Shown here: positions 1 to 9,341 of the stretch, in pieces | How positions within the stretch are numbered: the stretch's first letter is position 1 | Layout: the number at the start of each line of letters is the position of its first letter | Origin: Verrucomicrobiota bacterium | GTDB taxonomy: Bacteria; Verrucomicrobiota; Verrucomicrobiia; Limisphaerales; UBA11320 | Direction of reading: 5' to 3' | Length of the DNA stretch: 64,000 nt | Assembly (NCBI GenBank): GCA_016199985.1 | Contig: JACQFQ010000025.1 | Coordinates: forward strand, 1 to 64,000 | Program-made: the position numbers and the translations under genes | The notes under the pieces: generated by a model | The model's database searches: none | What the model was told of the DNA's origin: nothing | What the model saw: the letters and a program-made list of their open reading frames with translations, nothing else

Positions 1-3000
1 GGCGGTACAGACTTTTTCAACTATCCGTGGTGGGATCGGATGTTTGCCGATCCGGCGTTCTTCCAGGCCTTCATCGATCGATACCAGGAGCTGCGCGAGG
101 GCCTCTACAGCACGCCCAATTTCTTCGCCCTGATGGACAGGCTCAACAGCGAGGTGAGCGAGTCGGCCGTTCGCGATCTGGCGCTCTGGCAGAACGGCAA
201 GCGCGGGGGAACCCAGGCCACCGAGCTGGCGTTCTTCAAGAACTGGATCAAGAGCCGCTTCCTGTTCATGGACACCAATTTCCTGGCCAAGCCGCGCCTG
301 AGCCAGTTGGGCGGCACGGTGGCTCCCGGAACGCAGATCACGCTGACGGCGCCAGCCAAGTCGACGATTTATTACACGCTCGACGGCTCCGATCCCCGTC
401 TTGCTTACGGCGCCATCAACCCGGCGGCTCTCCTCTACACCGCTCCCATCACCGTCAATGGGGAAGCGCGGGTGGTGGTTCGCGGATGGGACGCCACTCA
501 CAAGAACCTGACGGGCGGGGGCAACCCTCCGATCAGTTCCCCCTGGTCGGGCCCTCGAATCGCCCGCTACATCCTCGACGCCAGCGCCGTCAAAGGCGAC
601 CTGATCGTCACCGAGATCAACTACAACCCGGGCAAGCCCACCGCCTCCGAACTGGCTCAAGCCCCCGCGGCCACCCGGGAGTCCTTCGAGTTCATCGAGA
701 TCAAGAACGTCAGCGGCCATCGCGTCGACCTCCTGGGCGCCCGCTTCACCCAGGGCGTGCAGTTCACATTCGAAACCAACTCCACCTACGCCGTCGAGGC
801 GGGCGGCTTTCTTCTCCTGGTCAAGGACCCCGTCGCCTTCGCCGCGCGCTATGGCAACGGACCGAGCGTCTCCGGCGTTTACGCCGGCTCTCTCAACGAC
901 TCCGGCGACACCCTGCGGCTTGAGGACGCGGCCAACAACGAGCTCTTCAAGCTCACCTACAACAACGCCTGGCATCCCGCCACCGACGGCTTGGGCTTCA
1001 CCCTCAATCGCCGCGATCTGAGCCTGAGCGACTCCTCGCGCTACGGATGGGGGCCCAGCTCCGCTCCGGGAGGCTCGCCGGGCGCCGAGAACCCCGCGGC
1101 CGCCCCGCTGCCCAACATCCTGGTCAACGAAGTTCTGGCCAGCTCCAGCGGCAAGGAGCTCGACACCATCGAACTGCTCAACCACAGCGCGGGGTTGGCC
1201 GACATCGGCGGATGGTTCCTCACCGACGACCGCTCCCAACCCAGGAAGTATGTCATCGCCAAGGGCACCAAGATCCAGGCGGGCGGCTTTCTCACCTTCA
1301 CCGAGAAGGACTTCAACGACGCCGCGCTGGGGACCAACGCGTTTCAGCTCAGCAGCAAGGGCGACGAGGCCTGGATCTTCGCGGCCGACGCCGCGGGCAA
1401 CCTCCTGGGCTACTCGCATGGCTTTTCCTTCGGGCCTTCCGACGTGAACACCTCCTTCGGCCGCTACCTCCTGAGCACCGGCAAGGAAGTTTTCCCGGCG
1501 CAACGCGCGTTGACCTTGGGCGCGCCCAATGTCGGACCCAGGGTGGGTCCGGTGGTGATCCGCGAGATCCACTACCATCCGCCCGACTTCCCTCTCAACG
1601 GGCAGTTCTGGGACAACACCGACGACGAGTTCATCGAGCTGCAGAACATCACCGCCCTGCCCCTCTCGCTCTACGACTCCACGTTGAGCGCGGCCTGGCA
1701 TGTTCGCGGCGACGCGGACTTTGAGTTCCCCGAGGGGTTCACGCTGGCGGCCAACGAGGTCATTGTGCTGGTGAGCTTCAACCCCGAGACCAAGCCCGAC
1801 CAGGCCTCGGCCTTTAGAGCCAGGTTCAATGTGCCCGCGGCGACCCGGTTGGCGGGGCCCCTCAAAGGCCACCTGGGCAACGGATCGGGCGTGGTCAGGC
1901 TCAACAGCCCCGGCCCGGTGGACAGCGACACGGGCGATATTTTCTATGTCACGGCCGACGAGGTGGAATACCAGGATGGCAGCCCCTGGCCCGCGGGGGC
2001 CGATGGCGCCGGAGCGTCGTTGCAGAAGAAGGATCGCGCGCTCTTTGGCAATGACCCGGCCAGCTGGATCGCCGCGCTTCCCACCGCCGGAGGCAGCTTC
2101 GCCATCGGCCAGGCGCCCACGATCACCCAGCAGCCCGTGGGCAGCACGGTGGTGGGCGGGACCTCGGCGAGCCTGTCGGTCAAAGCCGACGGTCCCACGC
2201 CCTTCTCCTATCTGTGGAAGGTGGACGGACAGACTGTGCCCGGGGCGACCAGCGCCACCCTCACGCTCAATCCCGTTCATGTCTCTGACGGGGGCAGCTA
2301 CTCCGTCGTGATCGTCAACGCGTTTGGATCAGCGGAAAGCGCCTCAGCCCTCTTGAACGTTCTCCAGCCCGCTTCCATCACCGCGCAACCCGAGGGCAAA
2401 AGCGTCAAGCCGGGCACAAGCTTCACGCTGAGTGTTGATGCGATCGGGACGGGCAAGATCACCTACCAATGGTTCTTCAACGGGAAGCCGATCGTCGGAG
2501 CCACGAGCTCCAGCCTCACCGTGAACAACGCCAAGCTCGAAGACACCGGTTCGTACACGGCCAAAGCCACCGACACCATTGGATCGGACACCAGCGTTGC
2601 GGCCCTGGTCACCGTGCTCGTGCCGCCGACGGTGACCCTGCAGCCGCAGAGCACGATCGCCTTGGTGGGAGACACCGTTCAGTTCGAGGTGCAGGCCTTC
2701 GGCCTCCAGCCCATCACCTATCAATGGCGTCGCACCGCGCCCGGAGCCTCAAGCGCCGCGGACGTCAAGGGCGCCACCAACCGCGTCTTCCGAATCCCCA
2801 ATGTCCAGACAGCCACCGCCGGCGTCTACGCGGTGACCATGAAGAGCCCGGCCACCGTCAACACGACCAGCCCCAAGAGCGCCAACGCGGTCTTGATCGT
2901 CATGGATGACGCGGACAAGGACGGCATGGGCGATCAGTGGGAGATCCAGAACGGCCTCAACCCCGCCGACCCCAGCGACGCCGCTCGCGATGACGACGCC

Positions 3001-3834
3001 GACGGCTACACCAACCTCCAGGAGTTCCTGGCCGGCACCAATCCGAAGGACAAGCAGAGCTTCCTCAAGATCGACAGCGTCGCCATCGGCACGAACGGCA
3101 TTCAGATGGGCTTTATCGCCCGGACCAACCGCAGCTACACGCTCCAGTTCAAGGAAGCCGTCGACCATGGCAAGTGGCAGATCGCCGCCCAGGTCACCGG
3201 CGGCCGCACCAACGAGGCGTCCGCCATCGTCGTCGATCCCCTGCCCAGCTCCAAGCAACGCCTTTATCGGCTGGTCGCTCCGGAGCAGTTTGACAACACC
3301 GGCTTGAGCGGTCCGACGATCCTCTCCTCTCCGATCAGCCAGAGGGTCGATGTCGGCGACACCGTGGTTCTGGAGGTCCAGGCCAGCGGGACAGGCGTTC
3401 TCAACTATCAGTGGAGCAAAGGCCGCGCGGTCCTGCCCAGCCAGACTGGGCCCACGCTCACGCTGGCCAACGTCGCTCTGGAGGACACGGAGGCCTACAG
3501 CGCTCTGGTGAGCGATGACATCGGCAGCGCGAGCTCGGATCCCGCGGTGTTGACGGTGCTCGAGAAACCCCTCATCACCCAGCAGCCCGCCAGCCAGACC
3601 CTCAACGCGGGGCAGACCCTGACGCTGGAGGTCCACGCGACGGGCAGCGGCGCCCTGTCCTACATCTGGCTCTTCAACAACTCGGTGATTGCGGGCAAGA
3701 CCGATCCCAAGCTGGTCATCCCGGGGGTCACCAGCCAGAACGTCGGCAGCTATCGCGTCGCCGTGAAGATGGCCACCGCCAATGGGCCTCAGACCGTGAG
3801 CAGCGACACCGCTCTGGTTCGCGTCAACGAGTAA
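1..3834 (+). CDS. CotH kinase / lamin-tail / Ig-like surface protein (5' partial)
   Basis: The frame is open from the first base, so the N-terminus lies outside the window; 1277 residues are visible. The first ~60 residues (WWDRMFADPAFF...RYQELREG) look like the end of a CotH kinase-like domain. Next come a chitobiase/hexosaminidase C-terminal-like strand (YYTLDGSDPR, ~residue 125) and three lamin-tail domains starting near nt 598, 1111 and 1540 (motifs IVTEINYNPG, ILVNEVLA, VIREIHYHPP, each with an FIE or TIEL strand). Ig-like repeats with ITQQP-type starts follow (nt ~2113-2910), then a calcium-binding thrombospondin-3-like segment (DADKDGMGDQWE, ~nt 2905-3050), a FYR-type module ending LYRLV (~nt 3060-3285), and two more Ig-like domains. 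It is probably secreted or surface exposed; CotH proteins can be atypical kinases, but the catalytic part is not in view. The substrate is unknown. A strong terminator follows the stop. Confidence 0.85.
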   Translation, partial: GGTDFFNYPWWDRMFADPAFFQAFIDRYQELREGLYSTPNFFALMDRLNSEVSESAVRDLALWQNGKRGGTQATELAFFKNWIKSRFLFMDTNFLAKPRLSQLGGTVAPGTQITLTAPAKSTIYYTLDGSDPRLAYGAINPAALLYTAPITVNGEARVVVRGWDATHKNLTGGGNPPISSPWSGPRIARYILDASAVKGDLIVTEINYNPGKPTASELAQAPAATRESFEFIEIKNVSGHRVDLLGARFTQGVQFTFETNSTYAVEAGGFLLLVKDPVAFAARYGNGPSVSGVYAGSLNDSGDTLRLEDAANNELFKLTYNNAWHPATDGLGFTLNRRDLSLSDSSRYGWGPSSAPGGSPGAENPAAAPLPNILVNEVLASSSGKELDTIELLNHSAGLADIGGWFLTDDRSQPRKYVIAKGTKIQAGGFLTFTEKDFNDAALGTNAFQLSSKGDEAWIFAADAAGNLLGYSHGFSFGPSDVNTSFGRYLLSTGKEVFPAQRALTLGAPNVGPRVGPVVIREIHYHPPDFPLNGQFWDNTDDEFIELQNITALPLSLYDSTLSAAWHVRGDADFEFPEGFTLAANEVIVLVSFNPETKPDQASAFRARFNVPAATRLAGPLKGHLGNGSGVVRLNSPGPVDSDTGDIFYVTADEVEYQDGSPWPAGADGAGASLQKKDRALFGNDPASWIAALPTAGGSFAIGQAPTITQQPVGSTVVGGTSASLSVKADGPTPFSYLWKVDGQTVPGATSATLTLNPVHVSDGGSYSVVIVNAFGSAESASALLNVLQPASITAQPEGKSVKPGTSFTLSVDAIGTGKITYQWFFNGKPIVGATSSSLTVNNAKLEDTGSYTAKATDTIGSDTSVAALVTVLVPPTVTLQPQSTIALVGDTVQFEVQAFGLQPITYQWRRTAPGASSAADVKGATNRVFRIPNVQTATAGVYAVTMKSPATVNTTSPKSANAVLIVMDDADKDGMGDQWEIQNGLNPADPSDAARDDDADGYTNLQEFLAGTNPKDKQSFLKIDSVAIGTNGIQMGFIARTNRSYTLQFKEAVDHGKWQIAAQVTGGRTNEASAIVVDPLPSSKQRLYRLVAPEQFDNTGLSGPTILSSPISQRVDVGDTVVLEVQASGTGVLNYQWSKGRAVLPSQTGPTLTLANVALEDTEAYSALVSDDIGSASSDPAVLTVLEKPLITQQPASQTLNAGQTLTLEVHATGSGALSYIWLFNNSVIAGKTDPKLVIPGVTSQNVGSYRVAVKMATANGPQTVSSDTALVRVNE

Positions 3835-3858
3835 ACCCCTCACCCCATTTAACCTCGC

Positions 3859-3893
3859 AAGCCTCCGGCCTCACTCCCCGGAGGCTTTTCTTT
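3859..3893 (+). terminator. Rho-independent terminator after the CotH/lamin-tail gene
   Basis: A perfect 10-bp stem (AAGCCTCCGG paired with CCGGAGGCTT) with a 9-nt loop is followed by TTTTCTTT, starting 25 nt after the stop codon at 3834. It separates this gene from the convergent gene ending at 3954. Confidence 0.85.
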
Positions 3894-3953
3894 GAGCTGA
3901 GCAGGAGATTCCGACATGGCGCGCGCAAGAAGGGATATCATCCCCTCGGCTCG

Positions 3954-5666
3954 TCAGAAGCTAAGATCCAAGGGCCCTGCTGGCGCGCCCTGGGCTGCGA
4001 GTTGAATGTCGGATCCACGAATGGTCTTGGCTTCCACAGGAGCGCCCGCGGGCTCCGTGCCTCGGCCCATCGCACCTCGGACCCCGGCTGGCTGCGGATC
4101 CGGTAACACGCCCGCGGACGGCGCGCTGGAGGATGGCGTGACCGAAAGCGCGGCCGCAGTAGTTATCGCAGGCCCGCGGCTAGCCATTTCCACCATGCTC
4201 GGGCTGTCCGGTTCTGGGACAGGAGCAGAGACTGCTTCCGCAGCCAGCGTTGAAGCAACGGAAGGACCCAACGCGACCTCAGGCTGGCTTGTAATCAGAA
4301 TACCAGCGACTCCACCAGCGGTGTCCGCGACAGGCCCGGACGAGTGTGAGTTCGGCATGACCACAGCCGACCCTCTGACAAGCTCGGGCTCAGCCCCCTG
4401 GCTCTTCACGAGACCCGGAGCGACTGGGACAGCCGGAGAAGAACTCGAGGACACACTGGACGATGGTTTGGAAATCGGGATGGTCGCTTCCTGTTGTTCC
4501 ACCGCCTTCAGCATCGCCTCGACTGATGCGTCATCGGTAAGTTTGGTCGGTGAAGACGCGACCTTTTCTGGTTCGCTCGTTGATTGAAACATTCCGGAGG
4601 GCGCTGGTTCGCCGCTGAGCAGCTTGGCGCTGTCGTCGGAGGATCGAGAGTCGACGACACCGGCTGGCTCGCCTGCTATCTTCGAGATTGGGATCCTCTC
4701 CGGCATCGAATCCCCAACAGCACTTGGCGCTGGTCCAGCCGATGCCGGTGACGGCGCGGGAAGGGGCTCAGCAGCGGGGACTGAAGACGCCGCGAGCGCA
4801 ACGGGCGAGGGCGCCGCCGCTGGGGCATCCGGCGTCGCCTGAGGAATCAAATTCGCCGCCCCCGCTGCCTGGGCTCTCGGCGAGGACAGTGGCTTATCCG
4901 AGGTCGAAAGGGGCTTCACGGTTGGAGCGGCTGCTGCGCTAGGGGCGCGGCCTTCGGGGTGAGGGATGGCGGGCGCTGGAGTGGGCGCAATCTCGTCGAT
5001 GGGCGTATCCGCGTCGCCCACGGACTCGGCATCCCGGCGCAGACGGTCGTTCCGCGATCGCTGATGCTGACGAATCACAAGTCCGGTGAGTGTTGATGAC
5101 CAGAGCAATAAACAAACGCCCGCGCTGAGGAAGAGCTGACGCTGGCCAGACTCGAACGCCCCCTCGGCCATCAGCTTGGCTTGGTCGGCGATCTCCCTGA
5201 TCCGCTGCGCATGGCCGCTCCTGGCGCGCGCGTAATCGACTCTGAATGTCAGGCTGGCCCACTCCCCAGGCGCCCGCGCCTGCGCCTCGACCGCGGCGGA
5301 TTCTGGGAGCACCTTGCCTTTCCAGTGGGACGCCAGATCCAGAAGAGCCGGCACGATCTTGCCTTCGCTGGGAGCGGCTTCCACAAGCGCCTCGAGTTGC
5401 CCGCGGATTTGGTGGGTAATTCCGCGTTTGCGATCCTCCAGGTCTCTGCGATCGGGATCCAGAACCTTGGCCCGAAGAGTGTCGTCAAAGAGCGTTAGAG
5501 AGCGCTCGTAATCAACAAGCTTTTCGAGGAAATGCTGTTGGGCGCGAAAGCTGCGCGCGGTGATGGGCATCTGCAGCCAAGGCACCCCATGCGCAAGCAG
5601 AATAGCGAAGACACCGATAAACAGGGCCCAAGGGACCCAGTGCTCCTGTCGCTCTTGATTCATCAT
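3954..5666 (-). CDS. Two-TM protein with long Pro/Ala/Ser-rich tail
   Basis: No family recognised. With the start at the ATG at 5666 (AAGGG about 10 nt upstream) the product has 570 residues. TM segment 1 is at ~11-30 (ALFIGVFAILLAHGVPWL). A ~147-residue, mostly helical extracytoplasmic region follows and ends in a heptad-like stretch (RIREIADQAKLMAEGAFESG). TM segment 2 is at ~178-198. This resembles four-helix sensory domains of the CHASE3 or MCP type, but no HAMP or output domain follows. Instead ~370 residues of Pro/Ala/Ser/Val-rich low-complexity sequence run to the C-terminus. That half is supported mainly by frame continuity, and it is paralleled by an open frame on the other strand. 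An ATG 153 nt upstream would extend the N-terminus ahead of the membrane segment and is less likely. Confidence 0.6.
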   Translation of the reverse strand: MMNQERQEHWVPWALFIGVFAILLAHGVPWLQMPITARSFRAQQHFLEKLVDYERSLTLFDDTLRAKVLDPDRRDLEDRKRGITHQIRGQLEALVEAAPSEGKIVPALLDLASHWKGKVLPESAAVEAQARAPGEWASLTFRVDYARARSGHAQRIREIADQAKLMAEGAFESGQRQLFLSAGVCLLLWSSTLTGLVIRQHQRSRNDRLRRDAESVGDADTPIDEIAPTPAPAIPHPEGRAPSAAAAPTVKPLSTSDKPLSSPRAQAAGAANLIPQATPDAPAAAPSPVALAASSVPAAEPLPAPSPASAGPAPSAVGDSMPERIPISKIAGEPAGVVDSRSSDDSAKLLSGEPAPSGMFQSTSEPEKVASSPTKLTDDASVEAMLKAVEQQEATIPISKPSSSVSSSSSPAVPVAPGLVKSQGAEPELVRGSAVVMPNSHSSGPVADTAGGVAGILITSQPEVALGPSVASTLAAEAVSAPVPEPDSPSMVEMASRGPAITTAAALSVTPSSSAPSAGVLPDPQPAGVRGAMGRGTEPAGAPVEAKTIRGSDIQLAAQGAPAGPLDLSF

Positions 5667-5971
5667 GACGCAAAAGCCCTTCCGAGACGCCCGGGAGGAC
5701 CCGCGCGCAACAAAGGGTGAGGGTTGGAAGAAGCCAGGGATCCACATCCTGGGGTCGCAAGCGATCGCCTGCGAATCCGTCTCTCCGCCCGCCCTTCGTT
5801 CCATCGGGAGGCGCGGCATGAAAATGAATAGAGCCTGCCCAAATCTGCGCGGGTTGGCGGCCGCGGTTGGGCATTTTTCCCCACCCCACCATTGCTACCC
5901 TCTCGTCAACTGGGAGTCATTCCCCACCCTTGCCGGTCCTCTCGAAGGGATTCGCGAGGGAGAAGGCGCGG

Positions 5972-5983
5972 TTTCCTAGGAAA
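5972..5983. repeat. 12-bp perfect palindrome (possible operator)
   Basis: TTTCCTAGGAAA reads the same on both strands. It lies about 50 bp upstream of the candidate sigma-54 promoter for the gene at 6091. Its role as a regulator binding site is inference from symmetry and position only. Confidence 0.35.
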
Positions 5984-6021
5984 TCTGTTGATTTTGAGCA
6001 ATCACAGCCCTTCCGAATTGA

Positions 6022-6037
6022 TGGCATGACAACTGCC
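6022..6037 (+). promoter_or_regulatory. Candidate sigma-54 (RpoN) promoter
   Basis: TGGCATGACAACTGCC matches the -24/-12 architecture (TGGCAYR-N4-TTGCW) with GG at 6023-6024, GC at 6035-6036 and the required 10-nt gap. The predicted transcript would start near 6047, giving a ~44-nt leader before the gene at 6091. The mismatch is C for T in the -12 element. Confidence 0.45.
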
Positions 6038-6090
6038 TGAGTGAATGTTACGTTCCGACCACCGGTACGTCCAAAAACCTTAGCTCATCG

Positions 6091-6546
6091 GTGAACACAC
6101 GACGCAACAACTCTCTTCGCCGGCTCATCTGGGCTGGGGGTATGGCCGCGTGTTTCACGTTCGGAGTTTCGGCCCAGGACAAGCCTCAAGCGCAAACCGA
6201 TCAGCCGAAGGCAGCCAAGCCTGAGGCGACGGAACGTCGACCTCCCAGCGTCGTGGACAAGCCCGTAAGACCCTCGGGCCGACCCGAAACGTCGATCGAG
6301 ATGAAGCAGCAGCTTCAGAAGTTCGACAACGCCCGGGAGGCGTATCTGGCAAGGCAGCGGGAGTTGAGCGATCAACTCCGAGGCGCCACTCTCGAGCAAA
6401 AGAAAGCGGTGCAAAACCAGCTGGAGACACTTCGAAGGGAGTGGTTCGAGCGGGCGCGCGCATTCCGAGAGGAAGCCCAGAGACGCGTTCCCGACCTGAA
6501 AGATCTGCCGCGATACGAGGCTTTGGGGAGACGACCCCACCCCTGA
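6091..6546 (+). CDS. Small secreted coiled-coil protein
   Basis: 151 residues, unrecognised. The GTG start gives a good Sec signal peptide (MNTRRNNSLRRLIWAGG..., cleavage near VSAQ). A Pro/Lys/Ala-rich linker follows, then a charged helical segment at ~75-130 (QLQKFDNAREAYLARQRE) that should form a coiled coil. The next in-frame ATG, codon 18, would destroy the signal peptide, so GTG is preferred despite no clear Shine-Dalgarno. The likely location is the periplasm. The next gene starts 73 nt downstream and encodes an outer-membrane barrel, so a shared transcript from the candidate sigma-54 promoter is plausible. Confidence 0.65.
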   Translation: MNTRRNNSLRRLIWAGGMAACFTFGVSAQDKPQAQTDQPKAAKPEATERRPPSVVDKPVRPSGRPETSIEMKQQLQKFDNAREAYLARQRELSDQLRGATLEQKKAVQNQLETLRREWFERARAFREEAQRRVPDLKDLPRYEALGRRPHP

Positions 6547-6619
6547 CCGGTGATGGCAGTGTTCTGCCGGTCGGATGCGAGTTCTCAGGAATAGCGGCAA
6601 ACAACCGCGCGTCGCTCCC

Positions 6620-7795
6620 ATGTGTCGGCGCCTCAATGTGCCGCTGGCGGGAGCCCGCCTGCTTTTCACCCTTCTCCTCGCGCCGCACTGCCTTCTCCCC
6701 TCCCGGGCCGCCGAACTTCCAACCCCTGACTCCGTGCCCCTGCACAAGGAAGAAAACCTCGCGAGGCTGATGCCGGTGTGGAATCCGCTGTATAGCCTCA
6801 GCGTCGGCGCGGGCTACAAGGACAACCTCCTGCTCGCCTCACGAGGCAAGGAGTCCAGCGGGTTCGTCGGGTTCGCCGGCGATTTCACCCTTTGGAGGAG
6901 ACCCGACGACGATGGAAAGGAGCTGCAGTTCGGACTCAGCGCGAACGATCGACGCTACTGGGCGGATCGCAACATGGATCATGAGAACTCGCTCATCACT
7001 TACGGACGCTACATCCATGACTTGAGTCCCCATTGGCAGTGGGTGTCCGAGTTCTCCGCGGGTTATTTTGACCAGGTTTTTGATTTCACATCGCTGGAAA
7101 CCCAGGTGAAGCGTCGCCGGCTGAGGCAAATCACGCTGGGCGGCAGCATGGGGTTGCGACGCAAGATCCACGAGCAATCCTGGGTCCAGTTCAGCCCGAT
7201 CGCGTCGCGAAGCTGGTTTCATGACGAGTTCGATCACTACTCCGAGTATGGGGGCGTCCTGACGTTCAACTCCGAGTACGGCCGGCGATCGGAATGGAAC
7301 ATCGAGTACTCCGGGCGGGCGCGCGTTTACGACAGCAGCATGCAAGCGACCCTCCAGGGCGTCACGATCCCCGGAACGTCCCTCGTTTATGCGCGGCATG
7401 CCCTTCAGTTCGCCGACAAGCATTACTTTGATCCGGCCCACCGTTGGATGCTCGAAACCAAGGCCCGAGGCCTCGTGTCTTTCGACAATGGTTCCGGCTA
7501 TTTCAACTATTGGCGGATCGGCTTCTCCGAGCGGCTTCAGGTTCACCTGCTGAATTGGGAGTTCAAGCTCGAGACGGGGCTCACCTACTACGAATTCCCG
7601 CATCAGGGCGTCGGAGGCGCGGGGCGGGATCGGCGAACGCGCTGCGATCTGGTCGAGATTCTGCGCGTAGAGAGAACCGTCGGGCATGGCTGGAAGCTCT
7701 ACGGAGAGTACGATCACGACCGCTCGCTCGCGAGCGATCCTTTCGAGCGCTTTGGGGCCAACACGGTTTCAGGGGGCGTGATCTGGGAGTTCTAG
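6620..7795 (+). CDS. Predicted outer-membrane beta-barrel protein
   Basis: 391 residues from the ATG at 6620; an ATG at 6575 would add a 15-residue extension. A signal peptide (LLFTLLLAPHCLLPSRAAE) is followed by a long run of alternating hydrophobic/polar strands rich in Tyr, Trp and Phe. Examples are YSLSVGAGYKDNLL, RRYWADRNMDHENSLITYGR and WKLYGEYDHDRSLASD. The protein ends GGVIWEF, a C-terminal aromatic typical of barrels inserted by the Bam complex. No specific porin family was recognised. It probably shares a transcript with the upstream small periplasmic protein, and the kinase gene at 7806 starts 10 nt after its stop. Confidence 0.7.
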   Translation: MCRRLNVPLAGARLLFTLLLAPHCLLPSRAAELPTPDSVPLHKEENLARLMPVWNPLYSLSVGAGYKDNLLLASRGKESSGFVGFAGDFTLWRRPDDDGKELQFGLSANDRRYWADRNMDHENSLITYGRYIHDLSPHWQWVSEFSAGYFDQVFDFTSLETQVKRRRLRQITLGGSMGLRRKIHEQSWVQFSPIASRSWFHDEFDHYSEYGGVLTFNSEYGRRSEWNIEYSGRARVYDSSMQATLQGVTIPGTSLVYARHALQFADKHYFDPAHRWMLETKARGLVSFDNGSGYFNYWRIGFSERLQVHLLNWEFKLETGLTYYEFPHQGVGGAGRDRRTRCDLVEILRVERTVGHGWKLYGEYDHDRSLASDPFERFGANTVSGGVIWEF

Positions 7796-7805
7796 CCTAG
7801 CTTCC

Positions 7806-9224
7806 ATGAAACGCGAACTCTCGCCGACGCCGCACCGCCCTTCCCTCGAAAACGCGGAAGACATCGAGCGCATCTCCATCGGAATCCCCGCCATCGCGGT
7901 TGGGATCGCCCTGGCCGTTCTGGCGACCACGCTCTGGTTCGCCAGAGCGGAGCTCCGATCGCGCGTGCGAGAACAAATCGTCGCGCGAGACGGCGTCGTG
8001 CTTCACTCCGTCATGCAGATGTCGCCGGAGGCGCCGCATCTCTCCGATCCTCCCACGCAACTGACCCTCATGCTCGAAACATCGCGCCTGCGCGGGGTTC
8101 TGGGCGCGCGACTCTTCGATCGGAGGGGCGGATTCGTCCAAGGTTTCCCGCCGAACGTCATGGAGGGCTCGATTCTGCCGGACGATCTGCCGATCCTCTC
8201 CCAGCTCCGCGCGGTGAGCCGGTTCCATCCCTCGCTGGCGATGACCGACTTCATCCTTCCCGGCGGGAGCAACGATCCCGCGCGAAGCGCCTACGTCCCG
8301 GTCCTCGAAGTGAACATCCCGCTGCATCCTCCGGGAACGAACGAGCTGTCAGGCATCGCGCAGTTTATCATCGCGGGCGAGGATGTCGCGGCGGAGTTCG
8401 AACAGCTCGACAGCCACCTGGATCGACAGGCCGCGGTGGCGTTCTTGATGAGCGGCTCCCTCATCGCGATTGGAATCGCTCTCGGGTTCCGCCGCCTCAG
8501 GCATTCCTACTCCCTTCTCCAGCAGCGAACGCTGGCGCTGCTCGGCGCGAATCGCGAGTTGGTGCAGAGCGCCAAGACATCGGCGGTGGGGGCCGTGACC
8601 TCGCACCTGATCCACGAGCTCCGAAACCCCTTGTCCGGGGTCCACAACCTCATGGCGCAGCAAGCGGCGGCGGCGAAATCGGGCCCGGACGCCGAGCTCT
8701 GGCAGGAGGCGCTCTCGGCCACGAGCCGCATGCACGCCACGGTGCAGGAGATCACGGGATTGCTCCGCGAAGACCAATCGTCAGCGCGATACCAAGTCCC
8801 CGTCTCCGAGCTGAGTGAACGCGTCGCTCGCCGGCTGGCGTCGTCGTCCGCGCGGCACGGCGTGCCGGTTCAAGTGACGCACGAGGGGGGTGGCGAGCTG
8901 GGCAATCGCACCGCGAATCTCGTCGCCCTGATTCTGGTGAACCTCGCCGAAAATGGCATTCATGCGACGCCCGCGGGCGGGCAGGTGAGGATCCATCTCC
9001 GCTGCGCCGGAAAGGAGAACATCTTCACGGTGCGGGACGAAGGCTTTGGATTCCCGGAGTTCGACCCCGCGCGGCTCTTTCATCCCAAGCCCTCGACGCG
9101 AGAAGGCGGCAGCGGGCTGGGGCTGGCGATCTGCAAGCAACTCGCGAACGCCCTGGGAGCGAGCCTGTCGTTGAGTGAGAACACCGCGGAGGGGTGCCTC
9201 TTCGAGCTGCGGCTGAGCGATTGA
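7806..9224 (+). CDS. Membrane sensor histidine kinase
   Basis: 472 residues. TM1 is at ~25-45, followed by a periplasmic sensor region at ~46-205 and TM2 at ~210-228. The HisKA motif HELRNPLSGVHN has phosphoacceptor His270. The HATPase domain has an N box (NLAENGIHA, Asn383), a G1 box (DEGFGFP) and a G2 box (GGSGLGLAI). The sensor region has no recognisable fold. No response regulator is adjacent, so the partner is unknown. It lies 10 nt downstream of the barrel gene, which suggests co-transcription and a link to envelope sensing. Confidence 0.9.
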   Translation: MKRELSPTPHRPSLENAEDIERISIGIPAIAVGIALAVLATTLWFARAELRSRVREQIVARDGVVLHSVMQMSPEAPHLSDPPTQLTLMLETSRLRGVLGARLFDRRGGFVQGFPPNVMEGSILPDDLPILSQLRAVSRFHPSLAMTDFILPGGSNDPARSAYVPVLEVNIPLHPPGTNELSGIAQFIIAGEDVAAEFEQLDSHLDRQAAVAFLMSGSLIAIGIALGFRRLRHSYSLLQQRTLALLGANRELVQSAKTSAVGAVTSHLIHELRNPLSGVHNLMAQQAAAAKSGPDAELWQEALSATSRMHATVQEITGLLREDQSSARYQVPVSELSERVARRLASSSARHGVPVQVTHEGGGELGNRTANLVALILVNLAENGIHATPAGGQVRIHLRCAGKENIFTVRDEGFGFPEFDPARLFHPKPSTREGGSGLGLAICKQLANALGASLSLSENTAEGCLFELRLSD

Positions 9225-9267
9225 CATCCTTCGGTCAATGGATACATTTCGACGCGTCTCCGCGAGC

Positions 9268-9341
<74 letters not shown>

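Larger units (their letters stand above)
5667..6090. other. Divergent intergenic region with putative regulatory sites
   Basis: This 424-nt region lies between divergently oriented genes. It holds a 12-bp perfect palindrome (5972-5983) and a candidate sigma-54 promoter on the + strand (6022-6037). No protein-coding gene is supported in it. Confidence 0.5.

Noticed and set aside
2749..3843. 364-residue - strand frame opposite the first CotH/Ig gene
   Set aside because: Antisense to Ig-like domains; no recognisable motif.
4006..4587. + strand frame opposite the tail of the two-TM protein
   Set aside because: Low-complexity mirror of the opposite strand; no signal peptide, TM segment or promoter. 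It remains the main uncertainty for that tail.
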